A DNA stretch of 64,000 bases from Sphingomonadales bacterium. Lineage in GTDB: Bacteria > Pseudomonadota > Alphaproteobacteria > Sphingomonadales > Sphingomonadaceae. Of this stretch, positions 1 through 6,744 are shown one piece after another. Under the pieces are notes generated by a model. The model was not told the origin of the DNA and made no database searches. It was given only the letters and a program-made list of their open reading frames with translations. The stretch lies in assembly GCA_028871475.1 (NCBI GenBank), contig JAGWMZ010000017.1:18231-82230 (forward strand). Reading direction: 5' to 3'. A program made the position numbers and the translations under genes. Numbering within the stretch: the stretch's first letter is position 1; every line of letters starts with the position of its first letter.

Positions 1-77
1 CGGACCTGCCAATGAGGCAAACATCAAAGCATAAGCCGAACTGTCACGCCAATCTTGCCGATGCAGCGACAGATAAC

Positions 78-827
78 TCACCCCACCATCGCCCCCACCT
101 GCTTCCACATTTCCTTCACCGCCGCAGCCGCCGAGCTTTTCCCCGCAAACACGCCCAAAGGCGCGCGCTCCAGCCCCATCTTTTCCACCACGCTGGCCAT
201 GGGGATGACTGGCCAGTGGCTGTGCTCCTCCACCATCTCGCGGTGCAGCGCCTTTCGCCGGTCCACCATCGAGAGCACGGGCAGCATCGGCGGCGCCTTC
301 TTGCCCCGCGTCTCCGCCAGCCTTGCCCGCACCTGCTCCAGCGTGCGCAGGGCCAAAGGCGCGGGCACCACCGGCACCACCAGCACATCGGCGGCGCGGA
401 AAATCTGGTCCGACAGTTCACCCAGCCCCGGCGGGCAATCGAGGATCACCCAGTCGTAATCATCCGCCACGCGGGCGAGCAGTTTGCGCAAACGCTTGGG
501 CCGGTCCGCCTCCAGCAGGTCAGCATCGAGATGACGCAGCGACAGATCCGCCGCAATCAGATCCAGCCCCGGATAGGCGGTCTGCTCCACCACGTCGGCA
601 GGATCGACATCGCGGGAGAAGATCTTCTTCGCCGTGCCACCGCCCGGGCTGAGCGCCATGCCGGCGCCCGTTTCGCCCAGCAGGAAGGAGGCCGCGCCCT
701 GCGCATCGACATCCCAGATCAGCACCTTGCCGCCTGAGGCGCGCACCGCTTCCCAGCCCAGATTGACCGCCAGCGAGGATTTCCCCACCCCGCCTTTCAT
801 GCTGTAAACCGCGACAACCTTTCCCAT
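78..827 (-). CDS. ParA/MinD-family ATPase, orphan
   Basis: A 249-residue P-loop ATPase of the ParA/MinD/Soj type. The deviant Walker A KGGVGKS lies at residues 10-16, the DVDAQG segment (Walker A') follows, and ILDCPPG is the Walker B. The start at 827 places the P-loop ten residues from the N-terminus, as the family requires, and has an AAAGGAG ribosome site just upstream; an in-frame start at 899 lacks both. No ParB, parS cluster or min gene is adjacent, so it is probably not the chromosomal segregation ParA. It may position some other cargo. The cargo cannot be told from the sequence. Confidence 0.85.
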   Translation of the reverse strand: MGKVVAVYSMKGGVGKSSLAVNLGWEAVRASGGKVLIWDVDAQGAASFLLGETGAGMALSPGGGTAKKIFSRDVDPADVVEQTAYPGLDLIAADLSLRHLDADLLEADRPKRLRKLLARVADDYDWVILDCPPGLGELSDQIFRAADVLVVPVVPAPLALRTLEQVRARLAETRGKKAPPMLPVLSMVDRRKALHREMVEEHSHWPVIPMASVVEKMGLERAPLGVFAGKSSAAAAVKEMWKQVGAMVG

Positions 828-1000
828 GCCAGGACTCCTTTGCGAGAGGCACCATTCTGCGCGACGCACACGCGCGCCGCACACCAGAAGCACCCCCAAG
901 CACCACTACACGACAACGCGATGACACTGTGGTCAAGACATGAATCGGCAGGCAGGTCCGCAAAAGCCGATGCCCCGTGCCCCAACCTTCACACTTACCT

Positions 1001-2026
1001 TCACAAAAGCCCGTGCTTCTTCATCGAGTGGCGCAACTGGTCATAGGACAGGCCCAGCGCCTTGGCCGTCTGGCGCTGGTTGAAGCGGTTGCGCGCCAGC
1101 GCCGCGTCAATGATCGCCTTTTCATGCGCATCAACAGCGGCGCGCAGATCCTCCACCGCGCCAAGGTCAGGCGCCGGGGCCGGCGGCGGCGGAGCATCGC
1201 CCGCCTCCTCGCCGGAGCGCATGGAGGAGACCGGCTTCCATGGGCTGTCAAAGGGATCGAAGGTGATCTCGGCCACCGGCTCAGCCGGCAGATCCCAGCG
1301 ATAGACCGCGCGCTCCACCACATTGCGCAATTCGCGGACATTGCCGGGCCAGGGATAACGCTCCATCAGGCGCAGCGCGCCGGGGGCAAAGCCGGGCCAA
1401 CGGTCCCAGCCCAGCTCGATCGCCATGCGCCGCGCGAAATGTTCGGCCAGTACCGCGACGTCGCCCGACCGGGCCCGCAGCGGCGGCAGGGTGATCACCT
1501 CGAAGCTCAGCCGGTCGAGCAGGTCGGCGCGGAATTTGCGCTGCTCGGCCATGCGGGGCAGATCTTCATTGGTGGCAGCGACAATGCGCACATCCACGCG
1601 GATCGGGCGCGAGGAGCCGATGCGCGTCACCTCGCCATATTCCACCGCGCGCAGCAGACGCTCCTGCGCCCCCATCGACAGCGTGCCGAGTTCGTCGAGG
1701 AACAGCGTGCCGCGATCAGCCTCCTCGAACCGCCCGGCCCGCGCGCGCGTGGCGCCGGTAAAGGCCCCAGCCTCATGACCGAACAGTTCCGCCTCGATCA
1801 GCGTCTCGGGCATGGCGGCGCAATTGAGCGTGACGAGCGGCTCATCCCAGCGCGAGGAGAGCCGGTGCAGACGCTCGGCGATCAGTTCCTTGCCCGTGCC
1901 CCTTTCACCGATCACCAACACCGGGCGACGCAGCGGCGCGGCACGACTGGCGCGCTCCACCGCATCCAGAAAAGCGCTGGACTGGCCAATGAATTGCGCA
2001 TCACGAGGAGTACCAAGGCTTGCCAT
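1001..2026 (-). CDS. pspF: PspF, sigma-54-dependent activator of the psp operon
   Basis: A 341-residue bacterial enhancer-binding protein lacking an N-terminal receiver or GAF domain, the PspF layout. The AAA+ domain follows almost directly: Walker A GERGTGKE, the sigma-54-contacting GAFTGA loop, Walker B GTLFLDE. A Fis-type helix-turn-helix closes the protein (RQTAKALGLSYDQLRHSM). PspF remodels sigma-54 holoenzyme and in E. coli is held inactive by PspA. It is divergent from pspA and shares a control region with it. The ATG at 2026 is preferred; an ATG at 2062 is possible but would put all the upstream repeats inside the gene. Neither has a strong ribosome site. Confidence 0.93.
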   Translation of the reverse strand: MASLGTPRDAQFIGQSSAFLDAVERASRAAPLRRPVLVIGERGTGKELIAERLHRLSSRWDEPLVTLNCAAMPETLIEAELFGHEAGAFTGATRARAGRFEEADRGTLFLDELGTLSMGAQERLLRAVEYGEVTRIGSSRPIRVDVRIVAATNEDLPRMAEQRKFRADLLDRLSFEVITLPPLRARSGDVAVLAEHFARRMAIELGWDRWPGFAPGALRLMERYPWPGNVRELRNVVERAVYRWDLPAEPVAEITFDPFDSPWKPVSSMRSGEEAGDAPPPPAPAPDLGAVEDLRAAVDAHEKAIIDAALARNRFNQRQTAKALGLSYDQLRHSMKKHGLL

Positions 2027-2058
2027 GACCAAGGGTTGGCATATTTCCCCAAGGCTTG
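2013..2058. promoter_or_regulatory. Three CCAAGG(C/G)TTG repeats, probable PspF upstream activating sites
   Basis: The near-palindromic decamer CCAAGGCTTG occurs at 2013-2022 and 2049-2058, with the variant CCAAGGGTTG at 2029-2038. They lie 70-115 bases upstream of the sigma-54 promoter and over the start of pspF, where PspF enhancer sites would lie and where binding would also repress pspF. Assignment to PspF is inference from position. Confidence 0.55.
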
Positions 2059-2127
2059 GCAAGAATTACCAAAGTGGCGGATGGGTTATTTTTCATAAAG
2101 CAATATAAAGCAATGATTTAATGAAAC

Positions 2128-2142
2128 TGGCACGCCCATTGC
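2128..2142 (+). promoter_or_regulatory. Sigma-54 (-24/-12) promoter of pspA
   Basis: TGGCACGCCCATTGC matches the sigma-54 consensus TGGCAC-N5-TTGC exactly in both blocks, with the required spacing. It reads toward pspA and lies between pspF and pspA. Transcription would begin near 2154, leaving a leader of about 315 nucleotides before the pspA start. Confidence 0.88.
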
Positions 2143-2469
2143 TATATCACGAACGTATCTCAGGATCGCATCTCCTTCAAGGCAAAGGCCATGACCATTC
2201 CCTTCCCCTCTCTCGACCCGGATGGCGCGCTGGGCGATCTTTCGCCCCTTGATCGCCGCGCCGCGCCGCAATCGCCCCGGATCGAGACCGGACCGGAGCG
2301 CGCCACCGGCCGCTCACCTCAGCCGTCTGGCATGCCCCTGCACGCCCGGCGCGCTCCGGTCCAACCCGATCACGCCGGTTCATCGCCCCGGCGTCGCTTT
2401 CGCCTTGACAGCGAGGTCGAAAAGTTACGTCTCCTTTCGCAAAATCCTTTCCTTACCGGAGCAGGCCAC
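2143..2469 (+). other. Long pspA leader, open in frame
   Basis: The stretch between the sigma-54 promoter and pspA is free of stops in the pspA frame from an ATG at 2191, giving 93 extra codons. The predicted peptide is rich in Pro and Arg and has no PspA-family similarity, and pspA has its own ribosome site. It is therefore described as an untranslated leader or possible leader ORF, not as part of PspA. Confidence 0.5.
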
Positions 2470-3144
2470 ATGAGCATCTTCAGCCGCACCCGCGACATCA
2501 TCGCCGCCAATTTTTCCGACCTGCTCGACAAGGCCGAAGACCCCTCGAAGATGATCCGCATGATCATCGTGGAAATGGAGGAAACGCTGGTCGAAGTGCG
2601 CGCCAGCGCGGCCCGCACCATTGCCGACCAGAAGGAAATGCGCCGCCATGTTGCCAAGCTGGAACGCCTTCAGGCCGACTGGGCCGACAAGGCGCAGCTC
2701 GCCCTGTCGAAGGATCGCGAGGATCTGGCCCGCGCCGCGCTGATCGAAAAGCGCAAGGCCAGCGACATGGCCGAGCAGCTCAGCCACGAGATCTCGGTGC
2801 TCGACGATTCGCTGCGCGCGTTTGAGGCCGATATCGAAAAGCTGCAGACCCGCCTGCGCGAGGCCCGCAGCCGCCAGAGCGCGATCGCCGCCCGTCTGGA
2901 AAGCGCGGAAAACCGCGTGAAGCTGCGCACGCTGCTGGCCTCCGAGCGGGTGGACGAGGCCATGGCCCGTTTCGACGCGCTGGAACGCCGGGTGGATTAT
3001 GCGGAAGGACGCGCCGATGCGCTCAGCCTGGCCGACAGCAACGCCAAGCCCACGCTGGCCGACGAGATCGCCGCGCTGGCCGCCGGCGACAGGGTCGATG
3101 ACGAACTGGAAGCCATGAAACGCGCACTCAGGAAGGAGGGCTGA
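2470..3144 (+). CDS. pspA: PspA, phage shock protein A (ESCRT-III/Vipp1 family)
   Basis: A 224-residue protein starting MSIFSRTRDIIAANF, the canonical PspA N-terminal amphipathic helix, followed by long coiled-coil helices to the C-terminus. Length matches E. coli PspA (222). PspA binds stressed inner membrane, maintains proton-motive force and inhibits PspF. The start at 2470 has CCGGAG about seven bases upstream and gives the family length; the longer in-frame ATG at 2191 does not. First gene of pspABC, four bases before pspB. Expressed from the sigma-54 promoter at 2128-2142. Confidence 0.95.
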   Translation: MSIFSRTRDIIAANFSDLLDKAEDPSKMIRMIIVEMEETLVEVRASAARTIADQKEMRRHVAKLERLQADWADKAQLALSKDREDLARAALIEKRKASDMAEQLSHEISVLDDSLRAFEADIEKLQTRLREARSRQSAIAARLESAENRVKLRTLLASERVDEAMARFDALERRVDYAEGRADALSLADSNAKPTLADEIAALAAGDRVDDELEAMKRALRKEG

Positions 3145-3148
3145 TTGC

Positions 3149-3487
3149 ATGGACGAAATCGTTATCCCGGTCGTCGCCATCGGCTCGCTCTTCGTGGGCC
3201 TGCCCTGGATCATCCTGCATTACATGACCAAGTGGAAGACCGCCTCCACCCTGACCAACAGCGATGAGGCGCTGCTTGAGGAACTCTACCAGCTGGCCCG
3301 CCGTTTGAGCGACCGGATGGGAACCGTGGAAAGGCTGGTCTCCAGCGAACACCCCGATTTCCAGCCTGCTTCCTCGCTCTCCAGCCGCGCCACAGACCAT
3401 CACGACCTTGACCGTCACACCCCCACAGGCGAGCTGACCGAAGGGCTAGACCGCCTTCGCAGCCAATTCGAAAGGACCCGCCGGTGA
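3149..3487 (+). CDS. pspB: PspB, inner-membrane psp signalling protein
   Basis: A 112-residue protein with one N-terminal membrane helix (residues about 4-25), then a charged cytoplasmic helix containing YQLARRLSDRMGTVERLV, the PspB C-terminal coiled coil. At 112 residues it is longer than E. coli PspB (about 75) because of a polar tail. PspB works with PspC to release PspF from PspA under envelope stress. Its TGA overlaps the GTG of pspC by four bases (GTGA), indicating translational coupling. The mid-protein helix is the likely ancestor of the helix repeated in the five small genes downstream. Confidence 0.88.
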   Translation: MDEIVIPVVAIGSLFVGLPWIILHYMTKWKTASTLTNSDEALLEELYQLARRLSDRMGTVERLVSSEHPDFQPASSLSSRATDHHDLDRHTPTGELTEGLDRLRSQFERTRR

Positions 3488-3861
3488 ACCCGCTTCGCAC
3501 AAAGTTCTACAAGGACAAGGCCAATGGCAAGTTCATGGGCGTCTGCGCCGGAATTGCTGATTACACGGGCGTCGACATTCTGTGGGTGCGTCTGGGCATG
3601 CTGGGGCTGATGTGGCTCTCGGGCGGGGTGGTCTTCATGGCCTATATCGCCGCGGGCATTCTGGCCGAAAACAAGCCCAGCGGCATGTATGCCGACCGCC
3701 AGGAAGAAAAATTCTGGCAGGGTGTGCGCCAGTCGCCCAGCCGCACCACCCGCGATGTCCGCGCCGATTTCCGCGACATCGACCGGCGTCTGGCCGCGGT
3801 GGAGGCCTATTATGTCTCCTCCAACCCGCGCCTGTCGGAAGAAATCGAGAAGCTGCGCTGA
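3484..3861 (+). CDS. pspC: PspC, inner-membrane psp sensor
   Basis: A 125-residue protein with GTG start, translationally coupled to pspB. The N-terminal PspC domain (residues about 5-65) has the signature GKFMGVCAGIADYTGVD and a membrane helix rich in Gly, Met and Val. The C-terminal tail RLAAVEAYYVSSNPRLSEEI, then EKLR, has the same pattern as the C-termini of the next genes (LExI...S/T...L..EI..LR). PspC senses envelope stress with PspB and recruits PspA. Last gene of the recognised pspABC set; the array of small genes begins 39 bases later. Confidence 0.93.
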   Translation: MNPLRTKFYKDKANGKFMGVCAGIADYTGVDILWVRLGMLGLMWLSGGVVFMAYIAAGILAENKPSGMYADRQEEKFWQGVRQSPSRTTRDVRADFRDIDRRLAAVEAYYVSSNPRLSEEIEKLR

Positions 3862-3900
3862 GGCGCTGCCAGCCATAAAGCATTCAAGGGGGAATTCATC

Positions 3901-4203
3901 ATGTCAGACCTAGGCATCCTCGTGCCGCTCTTCGCCCTGTCCATCCCGATCACCGCGATCTGGGCCAAGCACAAGCGGCAGATCGCCGAAATGCACATGC
4001 GCAGCGGCGCGGGCCAATCGAGCGAGGCGCAGGCCCAGATCGCCCGCAAGACCGCCGAGCTGGAAGAGCGGGTGCGCGTGCTCGAACGCATCGTGACGGA
4101 CGGCAATTATTCGCTGGCCAGCCAGATCGAGGCGCTGCGCGGCGATGAACACCCCCTGCCGCCGCCTTCGGTTACCACCACCAGCTCGCTTGGAGCGCGG
4201 TGA
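3901..4203 (+). CDS. Small PspB-like membrane protein, array member 1
   Basis: A 100-residue protein with one N-terminal membrane helix (about residues 4-21), a basic HKR stop-transfer segment and a cytoplasmic helix ending RVRVLERIVTDGNYSLASQI, then EALR. The same helix recurs in the next four genes and, more weakly, in pspC. A Pro/Ser/Thr-rich tail follows. It has the PspB architecture but is not PspB itself. AAGGGGG lies upstream of the start. It is spaced like an operon member and is probably co-transcribed with pspABC. A role as a membrane adaptor that pairs with Psp proteins is inference. Confidence 0.8.
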   Translation: MSDLGILVPLFALSIPITAIWAKHKRQIAEMHMRSGAGQSSEAQAQIARKTAELEERVRVLERIVTDGNYSLASQIEALRGDEHPLPPPSVTTTSSLGAR

Positions 4204-4204
4204 G

Positions 4205-4489
4205 ATGGGCCCGGGCGAAACGCTCAGCCTGGCAGCGGTTCTGGTGGCGGTCATCGCCATCACCGGCATCGTCGCCGGCGCCTATCGCAGCCGCCTCGCC
4301 TTCCGCCAGCGCGAGCTGGAGCTGAAGATCGAGCTGGCCCGCGTCGAGCTGGAAACCGCCCGCGCCCATCCCGACCCCAGCCCGCTGGAACACCGGGTGC
4401 GCGTGCTGGAACGCATCGCCACCGACCGGGCCCGTGATCTGGCCAGCCAGATCGACGAGCTGGCCAAACCCGACCCCCTTCTCAACTGA
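4205..4489 (+). CDS. Small PspB-like membrane protein, array member 2
   Basis: A 94-residue protein with one membrane helix (about residues 6-26), then a long charged helix (RQRELELKIELARVELE) and the shared terminal module RVRVLERIATDRARDLASQI, then DEL. The start at 4205 lies one base after the TGA of array member 1, so the two are probably translationally coupled. An in-frame upstream ATG at 4145 would overlap member 1 and adds a Pro/Arg-rich stretch that does not look like protein. Function unknown; membrane-anchored coiled-coil partner of the Psp system by context. Confidence 0.8.
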   Translation: MGPGETLSLAAVLVAVIAITGIVAGAYRSRLAFRQRELELKIELARVELETARAHPDPSPLEHRVRVLERIATDRARDLASQIDELAKPDPLLN

Positions 4490-4517
4490 CACCTGACCCC
4501 TTTGCGGAGCCGCCGAC

Positions 4518-4790
4518 ATGAACTGGGCCGAAGCCATTGTCCTTATCGTCGTTGCCTCTGGCCTGGCCAAGGTGGTGAGCGCTGCCATTACCACCGGCAA
4601 GCGCACCCACTCGGTCACCTTCCAGCCTGACGAACGCACCGCCGCCGACCTGCGCGACGCCCTGGCCCAGAACGCCAGCCTGCGCCGCGATGTGGACGAC
4701 CTGCGCGAACGCATCCGCGTGCTGGAACGCATCGCCACATCCGAACGCCAGAGCCGCAATCTGGCCGACGAAATCGAACGCCTGCGCTGA
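4518..4790 (+). CDS. Small PspB-like membrane protein, array member 3
   Basis: A 90-residue protein: membrane helix at about residues 5-24, a polar linker, then a coiled coil (ADLRDALAQNASLRRDVDDL) running into RIRVLERIATSERQSRNLAD, then EIERLR at the very C-terminus. GCGGAG lies upstream of the start. It is the member whose C-terminal half looks most like a continuous coiled coil. Positioned 28 bases after member 2 in the same orientation. No catalytic motif is visible. Confidence 0.8.
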   Translation: MNWAEAIVLIVVASGLAKVVSAAITTGKRTHSVTFQPDERTAADLRDALAQNASLRRDVDDLRERIRVLERIATSERQSRNLADEIERLR

Positions 4791-4812
4791 TTTGCTCGTA
4801 AGGATCACCCCC

Positions 4813-5085
4813 ATGATTCACGAATTCACCCACGCTATCGCGCCCTTCCTGTGGACCGGCGTGGTCGCCATGGCCCTGTATCTGCGCCACCGGCGCAAGA
4901 TGGCCGAGATCAACGCGGGCCCGCCCGCCCAACCGCAATGGAGCGCACCGCAGACCAGTGCCCAGGACCAGGAGCTGGCCCGCCTGCGCGAACGTGTCCG
5001 TGTGCTGGAACGCATCGCCACCGAGGCCGAACGCCCCGGCTCGCCCCAATCCCTCGCCGCCCAGATCGACGCGCTGCGCGACTGA
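4813..5085 (+). CDS. Small PspB-like membrane protein, array member 4
   Basis: A 90-residue protein: N-terminal membrane helix (about residues 8-24) followed by RHRRKM, a Pro/Gln-rich linker, and the shared module ERVRVLERIATEAERP with SLAAQIDALRD at the C-terminus. The ATG at 4813 sits 22 bases after member 3 and has AAGGA upstream; a longer in-frame start at 4690 would overlap member 3 and is rejected. The RHRRKMAEI segment after the membrane helix closely resembles KHKRQIAEM in member 1, supporting common descent of these two. Confidence 0.8.
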   Translation: MIHEFTHAIAPFLWTGVVAMALYLRHRRKMAEINAGPPAQPQWSAPQTSAQDQELARLRERVRVLERIATEAERPGSPQSLAAQIDALRD

Positions 5086-5112
5086 CCCCCCACCGCAACC
5101 GGGAACACCACC

Positions 5113-5406
5113 ATGGAACCGCTTGTCTCCACCGCTGCTGCCACCCCCTGGCTGGCCGCTCCCCATGTCGTCCCCACCATCGCGACCGCCGCCCTGCTGG
5201 CGCTGGCCATGGTGGTGATGGCCGCGCTCAAGGGCTGGCAGGGCTGGCTTGCGCTCAAGCAGCGCGAACTCGACATGGCGCCGCGCGGCATCATGCCGCT
5301 TGCCGAGCCCGACGCCGGACCCGCCACGGCCGCCCGCATCGAACTGGCCGATCTGAAGGAACGCATCCGCAAGCTGGAAGCCATCGCATCAGGCGTCGAT
5401 CTGTAA
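5113..5406 (+). CDS. Small PspB-like membrane protein, array member 5
   Basis: A 97-residue protein with an N-terminal stretch before one membrane helix (about residues 22-40), a KQRELDM segment like the one in member 2, and a shortened shared module (DLKERIRKLEAIASGVDL) that stops before the L..QI..LR portion. Last gene of the array, 52 bases before sufE. The truncated module suggests divergence after duplication. Function unknown. Confidence 0.75.
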   Translation: MEPLVSTAAATPWLAAPHVVPTIATAALLALAMVVMAALKGWQGWLALKQRELDMAPRGIMPLAEPDAGPATAARIELADLKERIRKLEAIASGVDL

Positions 5407-5458
5407 TTGAAGCGCGCGGGGATGGATTTACCCCGCCCATCGCGCTATCGGCCCGCTC

Positions 5459-5878
5459 ATGACCCAAGCGCGCACCCTTGACGACATCCACGAGGAATAT
5501 GACTTCCTTGACGCCGACGAACGCTATCGCCTGCTGATCGACCTGGGCCGCGCCCTGCCCCCCATGCCCGACGCGCTGAAAACCGACGCCACGCTGGTGC
5601 GCGGCTGCTCGGCCAGCGTCTGGGTCTACCCTGTGCCGGGCGATGCCGGCGGCCTCACCTTCCTGGCCGACAGCAACGCGGCCATCACCAAGGGAATCAT
5701 CGCCCTCGTTCTGGCCGCGGTGCAGGGCAAACCGGCCGCCGACGTGGCCGACATGGACATCGCCGGGGCGCTGGAGCCCTTCGATCTGCGCAACCAGCTT
5801 TCCAGCAACCGGACGCAGGGCGTGCCCAACATGATCGCGCTGATCAAGCAACATGCGGGGCGGCTGGTTCAGGGGTGA
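5459..5878 (+). CDS. sufE: SufE-family cysteine desulfuration protein
   Basis: A 139-residue protein of the SufE family, which takes persulfide sulfur from the SufS cysteine desulfurase and passes it to the SufB scaffold for iron-sulfur cluster assembly. The sulfur-accepting cysteine is in VRGCSASVW (about residue 51), in the expected position. The family's mid-protein segment (SNAAITKGIIALVL) and the basic/asparagine-rich end (LSSNRTQGV) are present. No other suf gene is nearby. Oriented like the psp array, but the start of its own transcript cannot be judged. Confidence 0.93.
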   Translation: MTQARTLDDIHEEYDFLDADERYRLLIDLGRALPPMPDALKTDATLVRGCSASVWVYPVPGDAGGLTFLADSNAAITKGIIALVLAAVQGKPAADVADMDIAGALEPFDLRNQLSSNRTQGVPNMIALIKQHAGRLVQG

Positions 5879-5928
5879 GTTTTTAGAACGAAGGGCAATG
5901 CGCTGGCCATCGCCCCCGCATCTTTCCC

Positions 5929-6453
5929 CTAAACCCCTTCCACCTCGCGCAACACAGCCACTCCGGCCTTCCGCTGCTCGCCCAGTTCCCGCTTCAACAC
6001 CGCAGGATCGCGGGCGAGGACGAAACCGAAGGACACGCCGCCCTCTTTGCCGATGGTGGCGTGATGCAATTTATGCGCCTGCACCAGACGCCTGGCATAA
6101 CCCGCGCGCGGCACATAACGGAACCAGCGCTGGTGGACGAGGCCATCGTGAATCAGCGTGTAGACCAAACCGTAAAGCAGCACGCCAAGCCCGATCCATG
6201 TACCCGGCCACCACGCCTGCGCGCCCATCACCAGCCGGCTGCCCAGCGAAAAGGCGCCGATGCTGATGGCCGCGCCGAACAGGGCATACAGGTCGTTGCG
6301 TTCGAGGAATCCCTCGTGAGCTTCGTGGTGGTCGCGATGCCAGGCCCAGCCAAAGCCATGCATGATGTATTTATGCGCGCTCCACGCAAGCGCCTCCATT
6401 GCCAGAAAGCTGGCAAGGACAATCACGGCAGCGAAAACGTTGGGCATGGGCAT
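5929..6453 (-). CDS. crtZ: CrtZ-type beta-carotene 3-hydroxylase
   Basis: A 174-residue membrane di-iron hydroxylase that adds 3-OH groups to beta-ionone rings (beta-carotene to zeaxanthin). The four histidine clusters of the fatty-acid-hydroxylase/CrtZ superfamily are visible: HKYIMHG, HRDHHE, HDGLVHQRW and HKLHH. At least three membrane helices lie between them. The start at 6453 is chosen because the upstream in-frame extension (to 6540) is Cys/Gly-rich and unlike the family; an ATG at 6447 is equally possible. It agrees with the yellow carotenoids usual in sphingomonads. Convergent with sufE. Confidence 0.92.
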   Translation of the reverse strand: MPMPNVFAAVIVLASFLAMEALAWSAHKYIMHGFGWAWHRDHHEAHEGFLERNDLYALFGAAISIGAFSLGSRLVMGAQAWWPGTWIGLGVLLYGLVYTLIHDGLVHQRWFRYVPRAGYARRLVQAHKLHHATIGKEGGVSFGFVLARDPAVLKRELGEQRKAGVAVLREVEGV

Positions 6454-6744
6454 GAGGCCTGCATAGCGCCTCGCGCCGCCCGGGCAAAGCGTCGCGCCGG
6501 GGCAACAGCTGGCATCATTGTTCTGGCACCATGCAACCAAATGCTTTTTCGTGCGTCTGGAAGGACATGTTCTCCTGTCGGTCTCTGTTCCCCGCAGGCC
6601 ACCGATTAGGACTGCCGGGGCGGCGCCCGGGTCTCTGATCCGGGCGCCGACACGCGGGCGGGCGCTAGGCCTTTGTCAGGGCCAGCATCATCGCATCCGC
6701 GCCCCTTGCCTTCTTGCGCCATCATCCCTAATTCGCGGTGCATT
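6454..6744. other. crtZ-leuC intergenic region with strong hairpin
   Basis: Divergent control region. A perfect 10-bp stem (6621-6630 with 6640-6649) sits about 95 bases before leuC. It has no following T-run. A 22-codon ORF from 6541 to 6609 ends just before the hairpin but encodes only two leucines. Nothing else is recognised. Confidence 0.45.

Noticed and set aside
2191..2469. N-terminal extension of PspA by 93 in-frame codons
   Set aside because: The extension is Pro/Arg-rich, has no PspA similarity and is bypassed by a good ribosome site at the canonical PspA start. Kept only as a leader observation.
2425..3213. Long antisense frame opposite pspA
   Set aside because: A shadow of the highly biased pspA codons. 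Its translation has no domain character, and pspA is certain. The same holds for the long frames opposite ggt, leuC, the TonB receptors and other genes.
6541..6649. Leucine attenuator: 22-codon leader peptide followed by a hairpin before leuC
   Set aside because: The leader has only two leucine codons, no run of them, no clear ribosome site, and the hairpin lacks a T-run. Insufficient for an attenuation claim.
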